A DNA stretch of 64,000 nt, from contig CANMWG010000002.1 in NCBI GenBank assembly GCA_947501555.1, forward strand, positions 715,047 to 779,046, in the 5' to 3' direction. This DNA comes from an uncultured Paracoccaceae bacterium. Lineage in GTDB: Bacteria > Pseudomonadota > Alphaproteobacteria > Rhodobacterales > Rhodobacteraceae. Of this stretch, positions 35,398-44,506 are shown piece by piece (positions within the stretch are counted from its first letter, which is position 1; each line of letters starts with the position of its first letter). The notes under the pieces are model-generated. The model searched no databases and had not been told where the DNA came from. It was given only the letters and a program-made list of their open reading frames with translations. The position numbers and the translations under genes are program-made.

Positions 35398-36870
35398 ATG
35401 ACTTACACACGCACTGGCCTGACGGCTGCCCTCGCCTTTTGCGCCACAACCGCACTGGCCCAGGACAGCATTACCGTCGCTATCCAGCTAGAACCCCCGA
35501 ACCTTGATCCCACTGGCGGGGCGGCGCAGGCCATCGATTCAGTGCTTTACGCCAATGTCTTCGAAGGCCTCACCCGCTTTGATGCCGATGGCGCGATCAT
35601 CCGGGGACTGGCGCAAAGTTGGGATATCTCGGACGATGGGTTGGTCTATACATTCAACCTTGCTGCCGGTGTCACCTTCCACGATGGCACCACGATGGAC
35701 GCCGAGGACGTCAAATTCAGCCTAGATCGGGCCCGGGCCGAAGATAGCACGAACGCCCAGAAAGCCTTGTTCGAAGGGATCACAGACGTCACCGTTGTTG
35801 AGCCGCTCGTCGTCCAGATCACACTCACGCAGCCCAACGGCAACTTCCTGTTCAACCTCGCATGGGGGGACGCGGTGATCGTCGCACCCGAAAGCATCGA
35901 CACAATCGCCAGCAACCCCATCGGCACCGGCCCATTCACCTTCACCGACTGGGTGCAGGGCGACCGGCTGGAACTGACGCGCAACCCTGACTATTGGGGC
36001 CCTGCCCCGGCGCTGGCCTCTGCTACTTTCCGGTTCATCGCGGACCCCACCGCCGCCTTTGCCGCTGTGATGGCCGAGGATGTGGACGCATTCATCGGCT
36101 TCCCCGCCCCCGAAAACTTGCCGCAATTCGAAGCCGACCCCCGGTTCCAGGTCCTTGTGGGCAACACCGAAGGCGAAACGATCCTGTCCACCAACAACAA
36201 AATGCCGCCTTTCGACGATGTGCTCGTCCGACAGGCTGTGGCCCATGCGATTGACCGGCAAGCCATCATCGACGGGGCCATGTTCGGGCTAGGCACGCCA
36301 ATCGGCACGCATTTCGCGCCGCATCACCCCGACTATGTCGATCTGCTGGGCAATTCACCCTACGACCCCGAACGGGCAAAGGAATTGCTGGCCGAAGCCG
36401 GGTTCGCGGATGGCTTCACCACAACGTTGAAACTGCCGCCACCCTCTTACGCGCGACGCGGGGGCGAGATTATCGCCAGCCAGCTACGCGAAGTCGGGAT
36501 CGAAACCGAAATCAGCAACGTCGAATGGGCGCAATGGATCGAGGACGTGTTCACCAACAAAGACTTTGGGCTGTCCATCGTCAGCCATACCGAACCCATG
36601 GATATTGGGATCTATGCCAACCCGGACTATTATTTCCAATATGACAACCCCGCATTCCAGACGCTGATGGAGACACTCAACGCAACAACAGACCCTGCAA
36701 CACGCAGTGATCTGCTGGCGCAGGCGCAAACCATCATTTCGGAAGATTACGTCAACGGCTACCTGTTCGAGCTGGCCGTAGCGACAGTAGCCAAGGCGGA
36801 AATCGAGGGGCTCTGGGTCAACCAACCCACAGCAGCTGTAGACCTGACTGGCGTCAGCTGGGCGAACTAA
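35398..36870 (+). CDS. ABC transporter substrate-binding protein, peptide/dipeptide type (SBP family 5)
   Basis: The 490-residue periplasmic protein has a signal peptide (MTYTRTGLTAALAFCATTALAQ), which selects the ATG at 35398 rather than a TTG 15 bases upstream. The body follows the family 5 pattern: PPNLDPTGGAAQAIDSVLYANVFEGL, GLAQSWDISDDGLVYTFNL, VTFHDGTTMDAEDVKFSLDR. Such proteins bind oligopeptides, glutathione, opines or other peptide-like ligands. It is the first gene of an operon with a GNAT enzyme, two permeases and a fused ATPase. Confidence 0.92.
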   Translation: MTYTRTGLTAALAFCATTALAQDSITVAIQLEPPNLDPTGGAAQAIDSVLYANVFEGLTRFDADGAIIRGLAQSWDISDDGLVYTFNLAAGVTFHDGTTMDAEDVKFSLDRARAEDSTNAQKALFEGITDVTVVEPLVVQITLTQPNGNFLFNLAWGDAVIVAPESIDTIASNPIGTGPFTFTDWVQGDRLELTRNPDYWGPAPALASATFRFIADPTAAFAAVMAEDVDAFIGFPAPENLPQFEADPRFQVLVGNTEGETILSTNNKMPPFDDVLVRQAVAHAIDRQAIIDGAMFGLGTPIGTHFAPHHPDYVDLLGNSPYDPERAKELLAEAGFADGFTTTLKLPPPSYARRGGEIIASQLREVGIETEISNVEWAQWIEDVFTNKDFGLSIVSHTEPMDIGIYANPDYYFQYDNPAFQTLMETLNATTDPATRSDLLAQAQTIISEDYVNGYLFELAVATVAKAEIEGLWVNQPTAAVDLTGVSWAN

Positions 36871-36873
36871 ACC

Positions 36874-37371
36874 TTGCTGATCCGCCCCGAAACGCCCGCC
36901 GACATCGACATTATCTATGATCTGACCCAAGCGGCCTTTGCCCCGAAGGCATTCAGCGACGGCACCGAAGGGCCCATCATCAATGCCATGCGCGATGCGG
37001 GTGATCTGACCTTGTCGCTGGTCGCCGAGGACGCCGGCGCGCTCGTCGGCCATGTGGCCTTCTCGCCGGCGCGCATCAGCGAGGCGGTGGGCGATTGGTA
37101 CGGGCTTGGCCCGATCTCGGTCCGTGAAGACCGGCAGGGGCAAGGCATCGGGCGCGCGCTGATTGAAGCAGGCATCGCCGTATTGGCCGACAGGGATGCG
37201 GCCGGATGCGTGTTGACCGGGAACCCGAATATCTACCAACGTATCGGCTTCCACTCTGACGGGAGCTTGCATCACGCAGGCACCGAAGACCGGCATGTCC
37301 ATTGGCGGGTGATCAAAGGTGCCGCACCCAAAGGGCAGCTTCACTTCGCTCCAGTCCTAGACGACGCCTGA
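36874..37371 (+). CDS. GNAT family N-acetyltransferase (YhbS-like)
   Basis: The 165-residue enzyme has the acetyl-CoA-binding signature REDRQGQGIGRALIEAG (about residues 89-105), preceded by WYGLGPISV. It would acetylate an amine. The start is TTG at 36874, three bases after the binding-protein stop; the frame from there reads MLIRPETPADIDIIYDL, a classic GNAT start. It overlaps the permease start by one base. Its place inside a peptide-transport operon suggests it acts on the imported compound or on an antibiotic-like amine. Confidence 0.85.
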   Translation: MLIRPETPADIDIIYDLTQAAFAPKAFSDGTEGPIINAMRDAGDLTLSLVAEDAGALVGHVAFSPARISEAVGDWYGLGPISVREDRQGQGIGRALIEAGIAVLADRDAAGCVLTGNPNIYQRIGFHSDGSLHHAGTEDRHVHWRVIKGAAPKGQLHFAPVLDDA

Positions 37372-38315
37372 TGATCCGCTACGCCGCAGGCCGCCTGACA
37401 TCGCTTGTGATCAGCTTGTTCGTGGCCTCTATCGTGATTTTCGCCGTGATCGAGGTGATCCCCGGCGACCCGGCGGCCTTCATGTTGGGGGTGAACGCGC
37501 GGCCCGATACAATCGCTGCACTTAGGGCCGAAATGGGGTTAGATCAGTCTCTAATTGAGCGGTATTTTGATTGGATCACCGGATTACTGCAGGGCGATTT
37601 CGGCCAATCTTGGACCTATAAAACCCCCGTTGCCGATCTGATCGGCGACCGCATTTGGATATCGCTGCCGCTGGCTATCTACGCGCTGATCCTATCGACG
37701 CTTATCGCGTTCCCAGCAGGCATCTATGCGGCCAGCAGACGCAGCGGCGCTGGCGATATCACTATCATGGGGGCCACTCAACTGGGCGTCGCTATCCCCA
37801 ATTTCTGGTTTGCAATGATCCTCGTCCTGATCTTCGCCATCAACCTGCGCTGGTTCAGCGCGGGCGGCTTTCCCGGCTGGGACAATCCCCTTCAAGCTAT
37901 GAAATCCCTGACCCTCCCAGCCATCGCCTTGGCGTTACCACAAGCGGCAATCCTTGCGCGGGTCATGCGCTCATCCTTGCTGGATATGCTGGGCGAAGAC
38001 TTCATCCGCACCGCGCGCGCGAAGGGCCTTTCGGCCCGCCAAGCCCTCTGGAAACACGCAGTACGCAACGCATTGATCCCAGTGCTGACCATCATTGGGT
38101 TGCAATTTTCCTTCCTGCTGGCAGGCGGGATCATCATCGAACAGGTCTTCTTTTTGCCGGGTCTCGGACGGTTGATTTTCCAATCGATCAGCGCGCGTGA
38201 CCTAATCGTAGTGGAAAGCGTCGTGATGTTGTTGGTCTTCACCGTGATCATGGTTAATTTTATGGTCGATCTGGCCTATGCGGCTGTCGACCCGCGCCTG
38301 CGATCCAAAGCATGA
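37371..38315 (+). CDS. ABC transporter permease, DppB/OppB family
   Basis: The 314-residue inner-membrane permease has the family start MIRYAAGRLTSLVISLFVAS, then DPAAFMLGVNARPDTIAAL and LGLDQSL-like sequence, and the EAA loop DFIRTARAKGLSARQALWKH. About six transmembrane helices. The ATG at 37371 overlaps the GNAT stop (TGATG); an earlier in-frame ATG at 37302 would lie inside the GNAT gene. It overlaps the next permease by 4 nt. Confidence 0.92.
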   Translation: MIRYAAGRLTSLVISLFVASIVIFAVIEVIPGDPAAFMLGVNARPDTIAALRAEMGLDQSLIERYFDWITGLLQGDFGQSWTYKTPVADLIGDRIWISLPLAIYALILSTLIAFPAGIYAASRRSGAGDITIMGATQLGVAIPNFWFAMILVLIFAINLRWFSAGGFPGWDNPLQAMKSLTLPAIALALPQAAILARVMRSSLLDMLGEDFIRTARAKGLSARQALWKHAVRNALIPVLTIIGLQFSFLLAGGIIIEQVFFLPGLGRLIFQSISARDLIVVESVVMLLVFTVIMVNFMVDLAYAAVDPRLRSKA

Positions 38316-39127
38316 ACCGCAATCTGATCATCGGCACGACCCTTACGGCGGTCTTCATCACATTGGCGGTGTGGTCCTTTGTCTGGATCCCCTACGACAT
38401 CGAATCTCTCGATATTGCAAACAAACTGCAAACGCCAAACAGCGCATATCTGCTTGGCACCGATCACTTTGGGCGCGACATCCTGTCGATGATCATGATG
38501 GGGGCCCGCACCTCAATTGCTGTGGCTTTTGTGGCTGTGGGCATCGGCATGGCGCTCGGCATCCCGTTGGGACTTCTCGCAGCAGCACGGCATGGATCGC
38601 TGTTGGACGAAGTCATTATGCGTGGCAATGACCTCGTGTTTGCCTTCCCGTCATTGGTCATCGCGATCCTGATCACAGCCGTCTTCGGCGCCTCTGCGAC
38701 CAACGCAATCATCGCGATCGGCATCTTCAACATCCCCGTTTTCGCACGGCTGACACGCGGAGCGGCGCTGCCCCTGTGGGAACGCGATTTCATCCTTGCG
38801 GCACGGGTTTGCGGAAAATCGGCGGCGCGCATATCGGTTGAGCATATCCTGCCCAACATCACCAACCTGATGATCGTGCAAGGGACCATTCAATTCAGTC
38901 TTGGGATCCTCGCCGAAGCCGCATTGTCCTACATCGGCCTTGGCGCACAGCCCCCAACGGCCAGTTGGGGCCGCATGCTGGCCGACGCACAAACGCTGGT
39001 TAGCATCGCACCGCACACCGCCCTTGTGCCTGGCTTTGCCATCCTTCTGATGGTGCTGGGGCTCAACCTGATGGGCGACGGGTTGCGCGACTGGCTCGAC
39101 CCGCGCATTCGGGTGGCGCGGACATGA
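38312..39127 (+). CDS. ABC transporter permease, DppC/OppC family
   Basis: The 271-residue permease has the conserved LGTDHFGRDILSMIMMGARTS near residues 49-67 and the coupling loop in LAARVCGKSAARISVEHILPN. It has about six transmembrane helices, with the long first periplasmic loop of this family shortened. The start overlaps the DppB-type stop (ATGA), and its stop overlaps the start of the ATPase gene. Confidence 0.92.
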   Translation: MNRNLIIGTTLTAVFITLAVWSFVWIPYDIESLDIANKLQTPNSAYLLGTDHFGRDILSMIMMGARTSIAVAFVAVGIGMALGIPLGLLAAARHGSLLDEVIMRGNDLVFAFPSLVIAILITAVFGASATNAIIAIGIFNIPVFARLTRGAALPLWERDFILAARVCGKSAARISVEHILPNITNLMIVQGTIQFSLGILAEAALSYIGLGAQPPTASWGRMLADAQTLVSIAPHTALVPGFAILLMVLGLNLMGDGLRDWLDPRIRVART

Positions 39128-40701
39128 GTCTGCTGGCCATCAAGGACCTGTCTCTATCCATCGGTGACACGCAAATCTTGCATGATGTCGACGTAGATAC
39201 GGAACCAGGTGAGATTGTCGCGATCACCGGCGAGAGTGGCTCTGGCAAGTCAATGACCGCCTTGACCGTAATGGGGCTGCTGCCACGCGGAGCGAAACCC
39301 GGCGGCAGTGTCGTGCTGGATGGTGTTGATATCTTACAAACGCCCGAACCCGATCTGTGCCAAATGCGCGGCAACACGATGGGCATGGTTTTCCAAGAAC
39401 CCATGACCGCGTTGAACCCCGTGCAAACCATCGGGGCGCAAGTGGCCGAAACTATTTCGATCCACGAAAACACAACCAAGACCGCCGCGCATGAACGTGC
39501 CGCGCAAATGCTGGAACGGGTCGGGCTGAAGGTCCCACCCAGCCGCTATCCGCATGAACTCTCCGGCGGACAGCGCCAACGGGTCGTGATCGCCATGGCT
39601 ATCGCCCTGCGCCCCAAACTGCTGATCGCGGATGAGCCGACGACTGCACTGGATGTGACCACCCAGGCCCGCATTCTGGATCTGCTGCGCGACTTGGTCC
39701 GCGAATTCGACATGGGGTTGCTGATGATCACCCACGATCTGGCTGTGGTCGCCGATATCGCGGATAAGATCGTTGTGATGCAAGACGGTCGTGTCGTGGA
39801 AAGCGGTGCAACGGATCATTTGCTGAAAGATATGCAGCACCCCTACACCAAAGCGCTATTCGCAGCCTCAACCCACCAAGTACAGCTGCCTGTACGTAAA
39901 GGTTCTGTACAGCTTCTGTACGCCAAAAATATCATCCGGGATTACCCAATGCCTCGGCAAAAACTTCTCGGTCAACGCCCTACATTCCGGGCTTTGGACA
40001 ACGTCAATTTTCACATCGAACACGGCGAACGGGTGGGCCTTGTTGGCGAGAGCGGATGCGGAAAATCGACTCTAACACGGGCTATTTTGGGTCTAGAGGA
40101 CGTGCAAGGCGGCGAAATCCGACTGGATGGAGACCCCGTTTTCACCGGCAACAGACCCAACCAATCCGTCCGCCGTAAAATGCAAGTTGTCTTTCAAGAC
40201 CCCTACAGCAGCTTCAACCCGCGCCACAGGGTCGAACGGCTGATCACAGAACCCTTCCACTTGCTTAAAAATCCACCCACCGGCAAGGCCCGTGAAACGG
40301 TAATTTTCAAGGCATTACAAGATGTTGGTCTATCCGCTGCAGACGCTGGAAAATACATCCACGAATTCTCGGGCGGGCAACGGCAGCGCATCGCCATTGC
40401 ACGTGCATTGATCGTGGAACCCGAACTGATCATCTTTGACGAGGCTGTCAGCGCCCTGGATGTATCGGTCCGGGCACAAGTGCTTGATCTGATTGTGGAT
40501 ATCTGTGGCAAACGACGGTTGGCCTATCTGTTTATCAGCCATGATCTGTCGGTGGTGCGCAGTGTGACAGACCGCGTCTTGGTCATGAAATCAGGTAAAA
40601 TCGTGGAGCAAGGCGACACCGAAACCGTATTTTCCGACCCGCAACATGCCTATACAAAATCGCTGATTGCCGCCGCTCCGCAATTGCCGCCGCTGATTTA
40701 A
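39124..40701 (+). CDS. Fused double ATP-binding protein of a peptide ABC transporter (DppD-DppF type)
   Basis: The 525-residue protein holds two complete ATPase domains. The first has Walker A GESGSGKSM and signature ELSGGQRQRVVIAMA. The second has Walker A GESGCGKST and signature EFSGGQRQRIAIARA. Fusions of this kind replace the usual pair of ATPase genes. The linker (about residues 250-290) contains QVQLPVRKGSVQLLYAKN, encoded by a stretch with three TGTAC motifs that also occurs near gltD (see the repeat entries). The C-terminal end of the second half is normal. A P1-family peptidase gene follows after 31 bp. Confidence 0.92.
   Translation: MSLLAIKDLSLSIGDTQILHDVDVDTEPGEIVAITGESGSGKSMTALTVMGLLPRGAKPGGSVVLDGVDILQTPEPDLCQMRGNTMGMVFQEPMTALNPVQTIGAQVAETISIHENTTKTAAHERAAQMLERVGLKVPPSRYPHELSGGQRQRVVIAMAIALRPKLLIADEPTTALDVTTQARILDLLRDLVREFDMGLLMITHDLAVVADIADKIVVMQDGRVVESGATDHLLKDMQHPYTKALFAASTHQVQLPVRKGSVQLLYAKNIIRDYPMPRQKLLGQRPTFRALDNVNFHIEHGERVGLVGESGCGKSTLTRAILGLEDVQGGEIRLDGDPVFTGNRPNQSVRRKMQVVFQDPYSSFNPRHRVERLITEPFHLLKNPPTGKARETVIFKALQDVGLSAADAGKYIHEFSGGQRQRIAIARALIVEPELIIFDEAVSALDVSVRAQVLDLIVDICGKRRLAYLFISHDLSVVRSVTDRVLVMKSGKIVEQGDTETVFSDPQHAYTKSLIAAAPQLPPLI
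39889..39939 (+). repeat. 51-bp element with three TGTAC motifs, copy A (inside coding sequence)
   Basis: TGTAC occurs at 39891, 39906 and 39917. Aligned without gaps to 60055-60105 it matches at 39 of 51 positions, including CCTGTACGTA at the left and TCTGTACGCCAAA at the right. It encodes the linker between the two ATPase domains of the fused transporter protein. A further GTAC lies just upstream at 39880. It may be a dispersed repeat inserted in frame, or a chance likeness strengthened by the repeats within it. Confidence 0.5.
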
Positions 40702-40732
40702 CCTTTTGAAATAATATGTAAAACAGGATGAA

Positions 40733-41743
40733 ATGATCACTTCACATAAGCAAGGCCCAAAGAATCTGATCACAGATGTGGCGGGCCTTAGAGTGGGTAA
40801 CGCTCAGGACGACGAAATAAAAACAGGCAGTACGGTGCTGGTTGGAGACCACCCTTTCACGGCGAGCGTACATGTCATGGGTGGTGCACCGGGAACGAAA
40901 GAAACGGACCTATTGGCACCTGACAAAACAGTGCAGCAGATTGATGCATTGGTCTTGTCGGGCGGCTCGGCCTTTGGTCTCGACGCCTGCTCGGGTGTCA
41001 TGTCTGGATTGCGTGCGAAGGGTCGCGGATTTCCGGTTGGTACGATGCGCATCCCTATCGTCCCTGGGGCGATCATCTTTGATCTGATCAATGGCGGAAA
41101 CAAGGATTGGGACGAAAACCCTTACCACGCGTTGGGGCGACGCGCCTTAGAAAATGCCAAACGCGATTTTCAAATTGGGACAGCCGGTGCTGGTACTGGT
41201 GCAATGGCAGCCATGCAGAAAGGCGGGCTTGGTTCTGCGTCGATGATATTGCGGGATGGGACAACCGTCGGCGCACTGGTGGTGGTCAACGCGCTTGGAA
41301 GTGTCACGACCCCGGGTGATCGTCATTTTTGGGCCGCGCCATTTGAAGTAAACAACGAATTTGGCGGCGCAGGGCCTGACCCATCCGCCGGGTACGTTAC
41401 ACCGGAACCCAGCCGCAAAGAACAAGCCATGATGTTGCACGCGATCGAAGGCGCAAACACGACAATCGCAATCGTTGCCACGGACGCGCCGCTTACCAAG
41501 GTTGAATGTCATCGCCTCGCCGTGACAGCACATGACGGTATGGCACGTGCCATTGTGCCAGCGCATACTCCATTAGACGGCGACTTGGTTTTTGGCGTTT
41601 CAACGGGCGCTGGTGCGGCTGTTGAACGTTCTCAATTTCGCGAAATTGCCGCAGCGGCCGCAGTCTGTTTGAGTCGGGCTATCTGTCGTGGGGTCTATGA
41701 GGCAACACCAGCAGGTGGGGACTTACTGCCCACCTATAGGTAG
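40733..41743 (+). CDS. P1 family (DmpA-like) self-processing aminopeptidase
   Basis: The 336-residue protein belongs to the P1/S58 family of Ntn-type aminopeptidases, which cut themselves before a serine or threonine to make two chains. The likely cleavage and nucleophile is Gly189-Ser190 in ALVVVNALGSVTTPGD. Other conserved segments are SGGSAFGLDACSGVM, GFPVGTMRIPIVPGAIIFDL and GTAGAGTGAM. Known members release N-terminal D-amino acids, beta-amino acids or ordinary residues from short peptides. No signal peptide is seen. It sits 31 bp after the peptide transporter, so it probably hydrolyses the imported peptides. Confidence 0.88.
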   Translation: MITSHKQGPKNLITDVAGLRVGNAQDDEIKTGSTVLVGDHPFTASVHVMGGAPGTKETDLLAPDKTVQQIDALVLSGGSAFGLDACSGVMSGLRAKGRGFPVGTMRIPIVPGAIIFDLINGGNKDWDENPYHALGRRALENAKRDFQIGTAGAGTGAMAAMQKGGLGSASMILRDGTTVGALVVVNALGSVTTPGDRHFWAAPFEVNNEFGGAGPDPSAGYVTPEPSRKEQAMMLHAIEGANTTIAIVATDAPLTKVECHRLAVTAHDGMARAIVPAHTPLDGDLVFGVSTGAGAAVERSQFREIAAAAAVCLSRAICRGVYEATPAGGDLLPTYR

Positions 41744-42352
41744 CTACTTCGCCGTTGGGCGGGCCCTAATACGCCAGGCTTTGCGTGCGATGATGACTTT
41801 CAAAGCGGTCAAGATGACGGCGACGCAAAGGATCCCCTTTGTCACGGTCTCCATCGTGCCGTAGATCAACCAAGCATGTGGGACAGTGCCTGCAATGGCC
41901 AAGGCCACCAGACCCGTATGCCCCACACGCCACCACCGCAGCGGCAAACGCTTGCGCAATGCCGCCCAGAGCGCGGCTGCAAAGACAGCCCACATGGCCA
42001 GCAAACCCCAAATCGCAAAGGGTGTGGGGGAGCGGACAAGCAGCACATCAATGACGTCAGGCGGGCTGGTAATCCAAAGGCCGCCCACATGGACAACGAC
42101 GGAAAACACCAGCAAAGCACCACCCCAACGGTGCAGAACACGCCCGCGCGCCGCAGGAAGCCCGGGCAGGGATCCAGCGACCAAAAGCGGTTGTGCAAGC
42201 ATGATCGCTAAACCGATGATCCCTGCGAAGCCTGCGATAATGTAGATCGGGTCGCGCCATTCCAGCAGCGGACTGAAGGCCGCCATAGCCAAAGGCACAA
42301 CCGTCAGAAACGCAAAGACGGCCCAAATCAGAATGGCCCGTGAGCGAGGCAT
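41744..42352 (-). CDS. Ferric reductase-like transmembrane protein
   Basis: The 202-residue inner-membrane protein has about six helices, with paired histidines positioned for haem in LHRWGGALLVF, VVVHVGGLWI, RVGHTGLVAL and VPHAWL. This is like the ferric reductase-like transmembrane domain family (which includes MsrQ), so it probably carries electrons across the membrane by b-type haems. It lies 20 bp downstream of a Tat-exported protein gene on the same strand; they should be co-transcribed. The partner of MsrQ, MsrP, is not here. Confidence 0.75.
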   Translation of the reverse strand: MPRSRAILIWAVFAFLTVVPLAMAAFSPLLEWRDPIYIIAGFAGIIGLAIMLAQPLLVAGSLPGLPAARGRVLHRWGGALLVFSVVVHVGGLWITSPPDVIDVLLVRSPTPFAIWGLLAMWAVFAAALWAALRKRLPLRWWRVGHTGLVALAIAGTVPHAWLIYGTMETVTKGILCVAVILTALKVIIARKAWRIRARPTAK

Positions 42353-42372
42353 CTAGACTGGCACCAACAGAA

Positions 42373-42861
42373 TCAGACAGGTTGCAGGACAAAATCCGCG
42401 CTGAGGGTCGTGTCGCTGGGATGATCCATCAGCGGGCGCAGGAACACTGTTTCGAACTCGGGGCTGTCATAGGCCAGATGCGCATGGGCTTGCCCGAAGG
42501 AGCCGACGATTTGCGGCATCTCCAACCGGTATGCGCCGTTGGCATCGGTCAAGGTCGCGCCGTGGCTGTGCGGGTCGCGCTCATGGCCTTCGGTTGTATG
42601 GGCCCAGACCTGAATACGTTGGCCCGCCAATGGTGCGCCATCACCGGCACGACGGACCGTACCCGTCATCCAAAAGCCGCCGCCGCCGATACGTTCGACG
42701 ATCGGTGCGCCGGGGCGATAGTTGTTGGACCCGCCACGCATGGATGGGGTGGGGGCTACGCCTTGGGCTTGGGCGGGGGCCAAAAGACCGGACGCACCAG
42801 TTACAAAAGTCGCGCCCCCAGCAGCGAGAACGGAACGGCGGGTGATCGGACCAAATGTCAT
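42373..42861 (-). CDS. Tat-exported intradiol dioxygenase-like protein
   Basis: The 162-residue protein has a twin-arginine signal (ITRRSVLAAGGATF, cleavage near APAQAQG). The mature part resembles the beta-sandwich of intradiol ring-cleavage dioxygenases and carboxypeptidase regulatory domains (GTVRRAGDGAPLAGQRIQVW, TLTDANGAYRLEMP). HAHLAYDSPEFETVFLRPL stands where the iron ligands would be, but the full Tyr-Tyr-His-His set is not evident. It may be a metal-binding or binding-only relative. It is transcribed with the membrane redox protein downstream. Confidence 0.65.
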   Translation of the reverse strand: MTFGPITRRSVLAAGGATFVTGASGLLAPAQAQGVAPTPSMRGGSNNYRPGAPIVERIGGGGFWMTGTVRRAGDGAPLAGQRIQVWAHTTEGHERDPHSHGATLTDANGAYRLEMPQIVGSFGQAHAHLAYDSPEFETVFLRPLMDHPSDTTLSADFVLQPV

Positions 42862-43052
42862 GAAGGCTCTCCTATCAGGTGTGCTGTGTTGGGGTTATTA
42901 TAGCACGCATGCCGCGGAATCCGAGTGTTGTGGGTCAGATCACCGACCCTTACGGCTCAAACCTTTGTGAAATGATCGGAAAAGCGGCGATGTAAGGGAG
43001 GCAAGCGCTTTTGTTGAGGGCAGTTTGTGGTCAGCTTTGTCAAACCTGCCGT

Positions 43053-43520
43053 TCAGGGAAATTTTGACCTTTCTCTGGCTTGAAGCTGAGCCTTGAGGCC
43101 GTTGGGGTAGAGTTCCACATCGCCACAATCCAATTGCTCCACATCGTACCAACGTGCCAAGCACCTTTGTCCATTGTCTTCGACATATTCAATTGGGTCT
43201 AACCCGGCGTAGGCGTCCTCAGGAAAAATTAGTTCAGAGACAAAGGTGATTTCGTGACCAACGACACCTTGATGAGTGTAGATGTTTTCTAAAATCAAAG
43301 GCTCACCTGTCACCTCAACAACAACGTCAAGCTCTTCACTAAATTCCCTTATAAGCGCATCGCGCCATGTTTCGCCAAATTCCAGACGGCCACCTAGAGG
43401 CCGAACTCCCTTTACAGTTCCATCGTCGAGATAAATTTCGCTCGCGAGTAGTAGGCCGTTGCGCCAAACAAGCCCAAGCGCTTTCACTTGTATGTGTTGT
43501 TGGGGTCGCCAAATATTCAT
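43053..43520 (-). CDS. Nudix hydrolase
   Basis: The 155-residue protein has a complete Nudix box: G at GGRLEFGE, then TWRDALIREFSEEL (residues about 43-64), matching GX5EX7REUXEEXGU apart from the last glycine, which is Asp. Members split nucleoside diphosphates linked to other groups. No substrate can be assigned. It is a lone gene between the Tat-protein operon and an intergenic region of 386 bp. Confidence 0.85.
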   Translation of the reverse strand: MNIWRPQQHIQVKALGLVWRNGLLLASEIYLDDGTVKGVRPLGGRLEFGETWRDALIREFSEELDVVVEVTGEPLILENIYTHQGVVGHEITFVSELIFPEDAYAGLDPIEYVEDNGQRCLARWYDVEQLDCGDVELYPNGLKAQLQARERSKFP

Positions 43521-43906
43521 ATTGGTTTCCTAGCATCGTTTACCTTTTTGTCGAGGTAAGTACCGGCTCTTTGCGGACTTTAGTGGCTCCGCAATCATTC
43601 GTTCATCTCTCGTAGCGAGCACGTTTTATTTCCGCCGTTTCCGGTCGTTCATCCACGTCGCAGCATTCAGTACTTAGGGCTAAAAACCAGACCCTTGCCG
43701 TCCTTCGAACCAAACCGCTTGGCATTACATCCGTCAGTAACTTCGACGCTCCAACAATAGAAAATGCGATCCACTTACGCATCAACGGTCAGTCCGCGAC
43801 GACGCGGTCACAAAGGCTTTTTCATCCGTGAAAGACATCGTCTCAACGCGGCCCTAGTATGGCCCGTATTTTGTGTAGAATCGCCTCATAGTCAACGATT
43901 GGTCCC
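43521..43906. other. Intergenic region (386 bp)
   Basis: It lies between the Nudix gene (minus) and an unknown gene (plus). I see no convincing gene, hairpin or promoter. Short frames on both strands lack ribosome-binding sites and family likeness. Confidence 0.4.
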
Positions 43907-44506
43907 ATGAAACCGCACCCAAACATATCCTCGCCCGAGGCGGCACTCTGCCGCATTCTCAAATCCTCCCCACAGGACCTTTGGCTTGATACAATCAGGC
44001 GGACCAAAGGGGTTGAACACGATGGGTTGGTCTTTTGGATGATCAATCAGACCCAATGTGACTTTGCAGTCGCCGTGCATGCCTTTTACCGGGCCAATCC
44101 GGGCCAGTTTCTGGATCAGCCCCGGCCTTTGCCCGTCAAACCCGGTCCTTCGGATATCTTTGCCCAGCTCTTGATCAACTGGGACATCGGGTACTACCGG
44201 ACCCATAATCTCGCGGTTGAGAAACAGGACGTCGATCCCCGGCATTTGGTCCGGATTGGGCAAAAAGTCATGGCCCGCCCCCGCGCGTCGCTTCCGTTTT
44301 CCATACCCAAGCGTTTCCTTGATCCCAAAGGCGGTGATCCGTACGTGCTAGCGTCCAGCATATCGCCCGATGACGCCAAGCACCTCTGGCCGCTCTATGC
44401 CGCACTTGATCTGCATGTACCTTTTGCCGCACCAGGATTGCCCCGCAAGATCGCCAGAATCAAAGAGTTCCTGCCAGCGATAAAGCTGCCCCGGCGCGGG
44501 ATTTAG
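43907..44506 (+). CDS. Hypothetical protein
   Basis: I do not recognise this 199-residue protein with confidence. It has no signal peptide or membrane segment. The middle contains LVFWMINQTQCDFAVAVHAF, which recalls the small DUF4274 domain, where an Asp/Cys-aliphatic helix precedes an aromatic residue. The C-terminal half is rich in Pro, Lys and Arg. It is convergent with the next gene, their stop codons overlapping by 4 nt. Confidence 0.6.
   Translation: MKPHPNISSPEAALCRILKSSPQDLWLDTIRRTKGVEHDGLVFWMINQTQCDFAVAVHAFYRANPGQFLDQPRPLPVKPGPSDIFAQLLINWDIGYYRTHNLAVEKQDVDPRHLVRIGQKVMARPRASLPFSIPKRFLDPKGGDPYVLASSISPDDAKHLWPLYAALDLHVPFAAPGLPRKIARIKEFLPAIKLPRRGI

Noticed and set aside
43603..43785. 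60-codon frame on the minus strand in the gap after the Nudix gene
   Set aside because: Lacks a ribosome-binding site and recognisable domain; composition looks like non-coding sequence.
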